Shown: positions 9,044 through 18,137 of the stretch, in pieces
Layout: each line of letters begins with the position of its first letter
Position numbering within the stretch: position 1 is the stretch's first letter
Assembly (NCBI GenBank): GCA_049999725.1
Contig: JBNGIS010028607.1
Location: 1-21,492, forward strand
DNA from: Haplomitrium mnioides
Lineage: Eukaryota > Marchantiophyta > Haplomitriopsida > Calobryales
Direction of reading: 5' to 3'
DNA length: 21,492 nucleotides
Translations under genes and position numbers: made by a program
The notes under the pieces: generated by a model
What the model was told of the DNA's origin: nothing
The model's database searches: none
What the model saw: the letters and a program-made list of their open reading frames with translations, nothing else

Positions 9044-9704
9044 GATTATTGCACGGATAAAAATAACATTCATCATTCGGTGGGTCCTAGAATTTCTCAC
9101 ACTCATGAGCTCTGGATTTTGGGCTATTGGACTAAGGAGGGCAAGCAGAGTATGAAGCTCTTCAACTTGCAATCTAATGATGCAAGTGGTCGTCCTTGAT
9201 AAATGATGCAAAGTGTTTTCAACTGCTCAGATGTTTTGGCCAAACTTAAACATCTAGGAGATCATGCTTTTGTGGTTGTGTAGCAAAATCTTGAAGCTTT
9301 GTACAACTTTTTCATTGAAAACTTGTCAACAAAGCAAGATTGGATCTTAGATCTTTGCTTTGGTTCCGACATTGGTCTTGTCTGTGCTCTAAAATTGATG
9401 CAAAATTGCATCTCAATGGAATATGATAGACGCTAGTCTATTTATATTCCCCAGAGAGTTTTGACAATGGCTTCTTTGCTATTTGATGTGACAAAATCAC
9501 ATATTGTATATGTGTACCACAAAGAGCCTATTCCTCCTGGTACTACTGGTGCATCAGACTAGTGATCCTGTTGTGATTTGTGGGACAGGAAAGTCTTGGC
9601 AAGATTCTCTTGCAGCTATAGATGCCAAAGCTTCTCATGCTATCAATTTAGATGAGACCATTCCTCCTAAAAAGAATAAGCGTAACGTTGTAGCAATAGA
9701 TTGA
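9044..9704 (+). other. Methyltransferase SAM-binding half (motif I) and C-terminus
   Basis: One frame runs from about 9044 to 9562 with stops at 9197-9202 (TGA TAA), 9281-9283 (TAG) and 9434-9436 (TAG). It contains GPRISHTHELWILGYW, then DHAFVVV-x-QNLEALYNFF, then WILDLCFGSDIGLVCALKL with the SAM-binding loop at 9350-9376, then SMEYDRR, the acidic strand-end of motif II, then the I-P-x-R-V helix. In an intact enzyme the loop would be F/C-x-G-S/T-G; here a D replaces the last loop residue. After a shift near 9560 the tail CGTGKSWQDSLAAIDAK runs to a lysine-rich end (PPKKNKRN) and TGA at 9702-9704. Confidence 0.75.
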
Positions 9705-9720
9705 TGTAATTTTTGTAAAT

Positions 9721-9726
9721 AATAAA
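9721..9726 (+). terminator. Polyadenylation signal AATAAA
   Basis: AATAAA lies 17 bases after the last stop codon of the methyltransferase pseudogene, in a T-rich context (AATAAAGTTTTTTTAATATT). Its place fits a 3' end for that gene, although plant signals are loose and this hexamer is common in AT-rich DNA. Confidence 0.4.
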
Positions 9727-10621
9727 GTTTTTTTAATATTTTTTGATTGATCTATATTCTTGTAGCATTCCAAATAATAATTATTGAGTATTTTCTTGAT
9801 GATCCATTTTCTTTCGCAAAATGATTTTTTGAATAAAACCTATTGGCTTTTATAAAAATTGGCAACAAAGTCCATGTTGGCATGGAAGTTCCCTTTCGAT
9901 TGAATTGGATTTTTGTATAAGTTTTCCTCAATCGTGTGTTTTTAGTTTTTTTCTTAGTTGCTTATTAAATTTATTATAATCTTCAATAACAATATCATTT
10001 TATATATGAGCCGTTGTGATTTTATTTTGGATATTCCTTTTTTCAATGTACTAATAATTCATTGCTTGCTTGCCTTGGAATGTCGGATTGATTTTAAGAA
10101 AGTTATCATCTTTTACGATGGTCAAACTTGAAGTCTATGCAATCATAGGTTTACTTTTTTGTTTGTCTGTTCCGGAGGTAAATACAAGTGCAAAGCAACT
10201 CTTACTAGATTAGAGATTTAAATGTTGGTGTATCTTGCAACGTCATATTTTTTTGGATTTATATTTTAAAGATTTTCCTTGAAATTTCAAGAAAACATTA
10301 AAAATGACTATATAAATTTACTATGTTTTTTCAGTATTCGATCTTATTGTTGATCTTACCATAACATAATATTTTTGCTTTTACTTTTTGTTTTTGCCAA
10401 ATATTGAACATTCAAGTTTCTCCAAAGTACAAAAATTATTTTAATAAACCAATTTCAAGGTTGAAAATTTTTACTTTGGATAAAAAAATTTGTAGCTATC
10501 AAAAATGTTATTTTTTAAGCCAAAATTTGAAAAAAAAAAAAATTTCAATGCGAAATACAACATGAACTTAGTAGCGATTCTTGGTTCAAAGTGGCGGCTG
10601 TTATAACTTCCTAGTATACTA
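9727..10621. other. AT-rich non-coding stretch
   Basis: No coding frame is supported. Motif copies occur at about 9869-9886 (GTCCATGTTGGCATGGAAG) and 10133-10150 (GTCTATGCAATCATAGG); these are the rightmost copies seen in the window. The end of the left-half element should fall between the last motif copy and the truncated gypsy gag that begins near 10622, but I could not see a terminal repeat. Confidence 0.5.
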
Positions 10622-10985
10622 TAAAGAATTAATGTAACCAACAAATCTATAGTGTGTTTGCTCTATTTGATATCTCCACTAAGTTTTTGCAACTCATTCA
10701 AATTGACTTGCCGCAAATAAAATTTACCAACTATCTTCTCTTATTCTTGTAGCTTCGAAGTATTGCTCATAATCAAACAAGAAATTCTCAATTGCACCAA
10801 GACCCATCTTCCCATCAAAAGCTTTTGGCTTTGGAAACCATATATGATTCTCTTCTTTTAAAAAATATGTTTTTTCTTCTGTTTTCATTTGAACTTCTAA
10901 AAGCAAAATAGATGTTGAATTTGTTGTTGCACTACTTGAATTACCACTTCATTTATCCCTTGATTCTTCATGCATCTCACCTCCA
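10622..10985 (-). pseudogene. Ty3/gypsy gag fragment, truncated
   Basis: The minus frame encodes the start of a gag protein with WFPKPKAFDGKM, FLFDYEQYFEATRIRED and, after a TAA, FAASQFE-x-VAKT-x-WRYQIEQ. It aligns block for block with the plus-strand gag at 17265-17560, which has FPKSKAYDGKM, FLFDCEQYFEATNIRED and WWRYQIEQ. Similarity stops near 10622, so only about the first 120 codons remain. Internal stops TGA and TAG stand where the other copy has AGA and TGG. It follows its own LTR and primer site in the normal order, reading leftward. Confidence 0.85.
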
Positions 10986-10997
10986 AAAAGAATCTTA

Positions 10998-11009
10998 GCT
11001 CTCATACCA
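10998..11009 (-). other. Primer-binding site of the leftward gypsy element
   Basis: On the minus strand the sequence TGGTATGAGAGC starts one base after the LTR end. It matches the initiator-Met tRNA primer site TGGTATCAGAGC with one change (C to G). Confidence 0.8.
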
Positions 11010-11010
11010 A

Positions 11011-11453
11011 TGTAAAAGAACTCAAAGACGAACTCCAAATGAGTAATAACACAAGACTAACTCGAATAGAGTTAATCAACCAAATGCTAATATGACAAGG
11101 AAATAGCCAAATACCAATATGGAAAAAAAACAACTACTAATAAAAGCAATCCAAATGCCAAAAAAGAAAATCTTACAAAGAAAACACAAGCACTAGCTCA
11201 AACCAATTGAGAAGAACTCCAAAATGAGTTGAGAAATGAAGGCTTTTTATTTATACTTGAGAAGAAGGTGTGATCCTACTTTCTTTTCTTGCAAATTAAT
11301 TCCATTTTCAACCATATAAGCGTTCTTTTCTTACTTCTCTAAAAGTAACTTCAAGGTCAAGTGGTCCTATCCCACTTTACCAAAAGTATTTCAACTCTTT
11401 TACTCCTCTTTATATTCTTATAAATAGCACAACATCATGCTTGTACTATTACA
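11011..11453 (-). mobile_element. 5' LTR of the leftward gypsy element (443 bp)
   Basis: On the minus strand it begins TGTAATAGTACAAGCATGAT at 11453 and ends CTTTTACA at 11013-11011 (TG...CA ends). The start matches that of the plus-strand LTR at 16811. A TATA box (TATAAATA on the minus strand, 11255-11248) lies in the corresponding place. It is about 40 bp longer than the other LTR, so indels have accumulated. No second LTR of this copy is present because the element is truncated. Confidence 0.85.
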
Positions 11454-11459
11454 CCTAAA

Positions 11460-13060
11460 TTAGGTACATGGAAGTTGTCCTCACTAAATCTATCAACTTA
11501 AAATACTGTAAAAGCTTTATGTATTGGTGAGAAATCCCCCTTATAAGGATCCAACTCCACTATTGCTCCTCTAGCTTCAAGAGCTTTCCTTGTTTCTCTT
11601 GTCACCGTTGTTTATGCATCAATGTGGGTTGTCCCACACATGAATCCCATTCCAAGCAAACCTCTACCCGCTTTATAAGACGTAGTTGCTTCAAAACCAA
11701 AAGTGGGTATGGCTTGAGCAGTATCCATGGCAACCAATTATTGCTCTAACTATGCAATCCTAGCATTATTATAATCCATAGTGACAACTGGAGCACTTGC
11801 TGCAACTCCCACACTTGGTGTTGTTATTTGAATTTGACCACCTCTTTTTACTCTCCCTTGCTCACTTGTACGAGCTCCTTCTAGTCGCAATTCAAGGTGG
11901 AGAGTAAAACATCTACACTTAGTGTGAGCTATTGCTTAACAATGATCACATTGGTGTTGGTTTGATGTTGCTTGTTGTTTCTTCTACTCCGCGCAATCAC
12001 CATGAATGTGATCTCTACCACAAGTCTAGCAACATGATTGTTGGCCAACATAGGATGGCATGACCATCTTCCTACCACATTGTCCACTTGATTGTCTTCT
12101 AGTCTTTTGATTCTTTTGTTGGGTAAGCTGCAATCTGGATGGGGTTAGATATGCAAATTTTTGCATCTCTTTTTGAAAACCAACAATGACTACTGTCTCA
12201 TTCACAACATTGAGCTCAATACGCTCTAACAATTGCTAAGATAGGATCAAAATTCATAAGAAGAGTGGAATCTCTCACTCTCCTCTTCAAATCTCTGTCA
12301 AGAATGGCACACCAAAATTGGACAACTTGAGCCTTTGTCACTCTCTTTGTGATATGAATGAGCCTTTTTATCCTTGTGTATGCTTCTCTCAAACTCTCTC
12401 CAGTCTTGTACTTGAACTTCTAAAGACTTTTCAAAATTTTAGTCCTCACTCTTTGATAGTTTTGTCTCAACAATTTGAAAAATTCTACCACATGGTTGAA
12501 CACTGGAATGCCTCCATTCTCTACTACACTTATTGAAATAAGTGCACTAAATGCGCCTCCTACTCTTGAAACACCAATACTATGGTTAGTGCTTCTAGAG
12601 GAGGCAGCATGAAGATCATGATAATAGGCACTTGTTTTTCCACCATAAGTGATGGAGATGTAATTGGATGACCAATACTATCTCCATTCGTCAATTCCAA
12701 TCAAATGGGTTTGCCTAAATTCATGATAATCATTCATTGAAAGCCTTATCTAGTGCTAAAACAACCCCTTTTATGCAATAAAAGGTGTAAACAAGATGAC
12801 ATTTCGCAATGTTTGCATATCACACCAAGTATCAAACTCTTGAATCAAATCTTCTAGATTAGTGGTGCCTACTACACATGAGAATCTTCTTGGGCCTTTT
12901 GTTGCCCCATACATCTCATCCATGTCCCACAACATATGTGAACTTACCTAAATGTTTGGAATTGTGTGCCACTTCAAGTGAACCCATATTGCAATCCCCC
13001 ACTCATTGGCTTTATATTAACCTTCAATCATCTTCAATATTGTGTTGATCTCCTATCTTA
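11460..13060 (-). pseudogene. gag remnant of a second LTR retrotransposon
   Basis: Minus-strand frames with several shifts give a retroelement gag. The N-terminal part near 12900-12780 has KGPRRFSCVVGTTNLEDLIQ and a tryptophan-rich helix. The central part at 12420-12245 reads GESLREAYTRIKRL, then AQVVQFWCAILDRDLKRRV, typical of the Retrotrans_gag core. After a one-base shift at about 12230 comes ERIELNVVNETVVIVGF. Near 12060-11900 lies a Cys/His-rich stretch with CGRDHIHGDC and QCDHC-x-AIAHTKCRC, which looks like paired degenerate zinc knuckles. A glycine-rich piece (YKAGRGLLGMGF, about 11660) and further coding-like residues reach about 11460, where the gypsy LTR cuts in. It is not closely related to the gag at 17265. 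The superfamily is probably Ty3/gypsy; no pol is visible. Confidence 0.65.
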
Positions 13061-16000
13061 TCAGTGAGTCTCCCAATCAAATCTCTCCACTTTCATAGAT
13101 TGTATTATTGCCACTCAACCACATCTCCACAAGTCGGCATAGGAGGAACCCTTCCTTCTTCGATAAAAAAAGCACACTCCTCTTTCAAACATTAGCTGAG
13201 AGCTCTTCTTCTCAACCTAAGATAAAAATTAAAATCAAATGGAAACATAGCACTTTTGCTCTTCACATGAGTACACTTGACCAATTTTTGGTTTTCTTCT
13301 TTGTGATTCACTCAGGTTAAAGCTCTTAACTCTAGTATCTTTCAATTACAACAGAGAAATTCCTCTATATTGCTCAAGATAGGGGTTCAGATTTTTTAGA
13401 TCTGAGATTCACTCATATTCTCCAACAAGTTAAATCTCACAACTTGATTTTGGTTTATCTGCAAACATGTTTTTGGATTTCCCTGCTTCAATTCAACAGA
13501 TGGGTTCTTCTAGCAATGCTTGAGCACTTGGAGCTTGTTGGTGTACTCTTCTAAGCACCCCCACACAACTCAGTGCAAGGTTCTGTTTTAGCCTCTCCCT
13601 GATTTGAGAAACTCTATGAGAGCTTCTTGCTTAAAATAAATTAAATGAATCCATGGGATAAAACTCCCTAGTTCAATCAAGGGAATTTGTTTTCTCCAAT
13701 ACCAATCTCGATAGTCACTTCCTCTCACCAACCACTATCATTATTAGCTCATATTTGTAGTCTGACCTTTGAACAGAGTATGCTGCCTTTTTAGATCAGA
13801 TCAAGGTTGTCCCTTCATCCCAAAATAAAGTACAACCCTTGGCAGTTCAACTTTCCTATTTCAGCAAGAATTAATGAACGAAGATTGCTTGATGTGAATC
13901 CTTCCTTAGCTAACTCTGCTCCCTCTCTCTTTTCAAAAAAATGTTTTAAGAGTAGGGTTGATTTCAAAAAAAATTTCAAACTAGGCTGATCTTTAGCTTA
14001 ATTTCTTCAAATTGTGCTAACATTCAACTTGGTTTCTTTGAATTGGGCAAATCAAACTTTGAGATTTCTAAGGTTAGCTAGAAACACATGTGGTACTCAC
14101 ATTAGATCAAAGCTTGAACTTCCTTGGTGTGAAGCCAAAGCGTGATGTTTTGAATTTCTTCTCAAGCTCTACAAACTTACAAACTTGCAACCTTGCTATA
14201 AATAACAAAGCCTAAAAATTTATATGGCTATGACAATTTGCAACTTCTAAGAAAACTTTGTTCTTGCTCTTCTTTGTACTAGCCATATGCTCCAAAACAA
14301 GATGTTGATGCTCTCAAGCTAAAATATAAGATTTGCCTCCTTAAAAACATATTATCTTAAGGAGTCTACTTCATGGCCTATTTTCACCTATCAAACTTTT
14401 TTTTTTATCAAAATATGAATTATGCTTACAAAATGTATGAGGTCTTAGTTGTGTTTACCTTCAAGCCTATGACTATACTTGCATATTGCCTTGTCAATAC
14501 ATCTACTAAAGGAGTCCAAGAGTTCAACAAGGCCCACCTAAGAAAGTCCAAAATTCCACCACTAGCATTGGAATATCATCAACTCACAATTTTCTTAGTG
14601 AGATAAAAAATGATGCTACATATGAACTCTCCAAGACCACTAAATTTTTGATGTGTTTGAATCTATACAAGGTGGGAAATCGGTGGACACTCCAATCAAC
14701 AATACTAGCACTACAAAGATTTTTTATATGACTATCTCATGCTTTCTAGCAACTTGCATTGTAGTTTCTACTTTTCTTTTGTAGTAAGTACCAAAGATAC
14801 ATAGTCTTTGTTCTTCTGTTAAATCCATGTTTGCCAAGTGCTTCCAATCTCACTACACCCACAACTCCTAGCGTAGTGCCGAGATTGAATCACATGTTGA
14901 AGCCCACTACTTGACAAAGCTTCAACTCAATTCTTCTGGGTGAAACTCTATTGTCCACAAACAAAATCCCTTGCAAGTCTCCAACAAGTGTTGTTTTGGC
15001 AAATGATGAACGATGGCAAATGAGTGTCCACCCAACAACTTGTTGATCTTCTACAATATGAAAAAAAATACAAAGTCCTTGATCTAGTAATGCTCTATTT
15101 GGATACTCAATTTTTGGCAATGATCAAAGAATACGACTATCAAAGAATGAAGTCTTTTAACTTACAAAAACCTCTCCTCTTGAAGCTTACTTCACACAAA
15201 AATCCCTAGCTCCTACAACTTGAACAAGGTGAGCTTTTGAATGAGGCCTTGCAATGTTTTTTCTCTCCAAAAATACTAAAAGTCTAGTTATAGGTCTACA
15301 ATTCTAGCTTAATGACTAGCAACTCCAAGGATATATGTGCCTATAATACCTCCATCTCAATAAAAGATGAGTGCTCCTCTTACAAAATCTTCTTGGTGAA
15401 TCTTTGCAATACCGATTGAAGTTGTTGCTAAGCAAAGAAACTATGCTTGACAAAAGATCTATGCTCCACATATGCTCACAAATACCTTTTCCTCTACAAC
15501 AATGATCAAAATGAAGAACCTTTGCAACTCTTGAGAATGCGTCTTCTTTCACTAGACGAATTGCTACACGAGCAAGACCTCCTCCGAAATCCTTAAAATT
15601 AATGAGCAAAACTGAACCAATTATACCAACGTTGTTTCAAGAAATTGGGCCCGTGAAATCCTTGTTTTCAATGAACAACACTGAACCGCAAAGTTTCCGA
15701 TGATCTACACACTAGAAACTCGAGGCCCTCTTGCATCCACTCAACAATTTTCCCCTCCTCAATGAACTTTGAGACGCAAGGATAAAATATCCAAATCCTT
15801 AAGCATTGTTTCTTACTTCAATGATTTTTCCCTATTTGACAAACTTCAAGCAGCTAGAAAATCACAAAATCTCTAAAACCATTGATGCTTCACTCAACAA
15901 TTTTCTACTCGAGAAAGTTATTGCTTGACAATTTCATGCTTGAATGTTGCTCAATAATCTTTCCTTGCTCAACAAAAGACCAGCCAAAAGCCATTGCTCG

Positions 16001-16810
16001 AACGAATGATGATGCAAACCAAAGACTCAAGCAAAACAAAACCAAGGTTGTAGAATGTTGAAAAATCTGCCTACACAAAAATCACAAACCAGCAAACAAA
16101 CAACACAAAAATCTGCAAAGGTTTCCTTCAATGCAGAGTCAAACACAATTCACCTTTTCCGATGACTCAATTTTCCACCACCAAAGGAGCTCTTCACAAA
16201 AACTAACAAAAATTTCCATAGATTTATGGAGAGCTTTTTATGATTATGAATCAAGAATCTACGTAGTTTTATTCCAAATCTCCAGCAATCCAAGATACCA
16301 TGGATGCCCTCAAATTCTCAAATCAAATTTTGCTCCTCTTCCAATGACTCAATTTTCCACCACCAAATGAGCTCTTCACAAAAACTAACAAAAGTTTCCA
16401 CATATTTATGCAGAGCAAATCTAAATCAAGAATCTACATAGTTTCATTCCAAATCTCTAGTAATCAAAGATACCACTAATGCTCTCAAATTCTTATATCA
16501 AAATTCTCTCTGCAACAATCTAAACTACCATGGATGCTCTCTAGCAAAAATCTTGATCTTTCAATGTATTTTTCTTGAATGCAACTCTCAAGAAACTCAA
16601 TTATAAGACCTTTCCGATATCTGAACCAATGCACTTTTGCTATCAAGAAATCCATGTTTCTCACATAGCTGCAAATCCTCCTCTCTCCTCATGTTCATAC
16701 GACATCAAAAAAGTGGTTATTCTCCTGCTTGTTGCAGTTGTACAAACCAAGAAGCATAAAAATCCTAGCATTTTGAGCAAATTGAAGTATTTTACACTAG
16801 TAAAGGCGAA
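13061..16810. other. 3.7 kb without a recognisable gene
   Basis: Short frames exist on both strands (for example minus 15609-15316 and 15120-14890, plus 14373-14606), but none shows a motif or family resemblance I can defend. Base composition shifts to C-rich/T-rich on the plus strand between about 15,500 and 16,700, with repeated words such as CTCAACAATTTT and AATGAACAACACTGAACC. The part next to the gag remnant could be the 5' untranslated region and LTR of that leftward element, but I found neither a primer-binding site nor clear LTR ends. Confidence 0.5.
16154..16515. repeat. 182-bp tandem duplication, two copies
   Basis: ATGACTCAATTTTCCACCAC occurs at 16162 and again at 16344, 182 bp apart. 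The similarity continues through GAGCTCTTCACAAAAACTAA and AAGATACCA in both copies. The second copy has a small deletion where the first has TTTTTATGATTATG. A third partial echo (ACCATGGATGCTCTC, about 16530) follows. Confidence 0.85.
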
Positions 16811-17212
16811 TGTAATAATACAAGCATAATGTTAAGCTATTTATAAGACAATAGAGAGGAGTAAAAGATGTGGTAGAGGGTTTCTTTTAGGGTTGATTAC
16901 TTACCTTCGAAGTTACTTTTAGAGTTTTATGGTTGAAATTAGAAGTGACTTCTAAGTGATCAATTTAGGGCTGAAATTAGAAGTGACTTATAAATGAAGA
17001 AAGAGGGATGACACCCTCTTCTCTTGTATAAATAGAAGGGCTTCATAGTCCCACTCCTCATTCTAGAGTTCCTCTCATTTTGGTTTAGCTCTTTAGTTGC
17101 TTGGTTTTGGTTAGCACTCTTGGTTTTTGTCTGCTTATTGGTCTTGAGTTGTGTAACTCTATTATCTTGAAGTTGTTACTTATTTGGAAGTCAGTCTTTG
17201 AGTTTTTTTACA
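16811..17212 (+). mobile_element. 5' LTR of the rightward gypsy element (402 bp)
   Basis: It begins TGTAATAATACAAGCATAAT and ends TTTTTTTACA, directly before the primer site. The first bases match those of the LTR at 11453-11011, so both belong to one family. A TATA box TATAAATA at 17026-17033 marks the promoter, which puts transcription start near 17055-17065. Inside U3, GAAATTAGAAGTGACTT is repeated in tandem about 42 bp apart (16935-17000). Confidence 0.88.
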
Positions 17213-17213
17213 T

Positions 17214-17225
17214 TGATATCAGAGC
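17214..17225 (+). other. Primer-binding site of the rightward gypsy element
   Basis: TGATATCAGAGC lies one base after the LTR end and matches the initiator-Met tRNA primer site TGGTATCAGAGC with a single G-to-A change. Confidence 0.85.
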
Positions 17226-17264
17226 TACGGTTCTTATTGGTGGAATGAAGAATCAAGAACAAAG

Positions 17265-18137
17265 ATGCAAGCGATGCAACAACAAATTGAACATCTTTAT
17301 TGCCTTTTAGAAGCTCAAATGTAAATGGAGAAGAGGGCACATTTTCAAGAAGAAGAGAGTCATATGCGGTTTCCCAAATCAAAAGCATATGATGGGAAGA
17401 TGGTTTCTAACGCATATGAGAATTTCTTGTTTGATTGCGAGCAATATTTTGAGGCAACCAACATAAGAGAAGATGGTCAAAGAATTTTATTTGCGGCAAG
17501 CTAATTGGAGAGAGTGGCAAAAAGTTGGTGGAGATATCAAATTGAGCAAGCTCAATGTGGAATTCTTACTCGAATTGCTTCTTAGCAAGAGTTCAAAGAA
17601 CCGGTGAATATAAGATTTAGGGTTGTGAATGCTCCAAATGTGGCAAGAGATTGCTTGGTAGAATTAAAGCAACTTAGTATGGTAAAAAGCTATGTCACGC
17701 AATTTCAGAATATCATCATGCAAAATCCTAATATGGGCGAGGGAGAAGCTTTAGATCACTTTGTTTGAGGATTGAAGCCTCACACTAGAATGGAAGCAAC
17801 AATGAGAGAGCCCTCTCAACTAGAAGAAGCAATGCACATGGCTGAACAATGCAACTCGTTGCTAGCGACTACCAAAGTTAGTCCATATCTAAAATAAGCT
17901 CTACCAAATGTTTGTGTGCTACTAAATGAAGTTGTACCCATGGAGATTGATGTAGTGCAAAGAGTGACACTTACCAATGTAGAGCATGAGCGCCTATACC
18001 AAAGTGGAGGATGTTTTTATTATCGACAGCTTGGTCATACGATTGCAAATTGCCCACGTCGACAAGGTCGACCACACGCTCTTGCTCAAGCAAAAATTGT
18101 TGAAGAAGAAAATCAGGGAAATGACAGACCTCAATAA
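17265..18137 (+). pseudogene. Ty3/gypsy gag pseudogene
   Basis: Gag forms the virus-like particle of the element. One frame runs from ATG 17265 to a TAA at 18135 with at least five internal stops: TAA near 17320, TAA 17502-17504, TAG near 17583, TGA near 17766 and TAA near 17895. The Retrotrans_gag core is clear: FPKSKAYDGKM, FLFDCEQYFEAT, AKSWWRYQIEQ, EFKEPVNIRF, YVTQFQNIIM, GEGEALDHFV-x-GLKPHTRMEA and AEQCNSLL. A zinc knuckle follows as CFYYRQLGHTIANC (from about 18009), in which the second cysteine of C-x2-C-x4-H-x4-C has become tyrosine (TGT to TAT). It ends in an acidic tail (KIVEEENQG). Confidence 0.88.

Larger units (their letters stand above)
5936..9704 (+). pseudogene. ParB-like / N4-N6 DNA methyltransferase fusion gene, multi-exon and broken
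   Basis: Separate coding-like blocks on the plus strand add up to one gene with a ParB/sulfiredoxin-like domain followed by a DNA methyltransferase. The start is taken at ATG 5936, whose fourth codon is already a TAG. The first exon reads on to about 6340 with one more stop (6212-6214). An acceptor-like GTGTTTTCAG at about 6642-6651 opens the second coding block, which has a Pro/Ser/Glu-rich linker (6880-7060) and two competing frames, showing at least one indel. The ParB-like block is at 7240-7644, a helical middle region at about 7735-8000, and the methyltransferase at 8438-8953 and 9044-9704. Introns hold the motif arrays. The role would have been adenine-N6 or cytosine-N4 methylation of DNA, perhaps of the element itself. 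Five or more internal stops and several shifts make it non-functional. The exon joins are inferred; the domain calls rest on visible motifs. Confidence 0.7.

Noticed and set aside
1-10600. Terminal inverted repeats of the left-half element
   Set aside because: I compared the outer stretches by eye and found no convincing pair beyond the dispersed motif; the left end is probably outside the window.
12318-12536. Plus-strand frame of 72 codons
   Set aside because: It is the antisense shadow of the gag core (G-E-S-L-R-E-A-Y and so on) on the minus strand.
14890-15609. Minus-strand frames that look protein-like
   Set aside because: They contain no domain or motif I can name, and no continuity was found between them; chance frames are likely.
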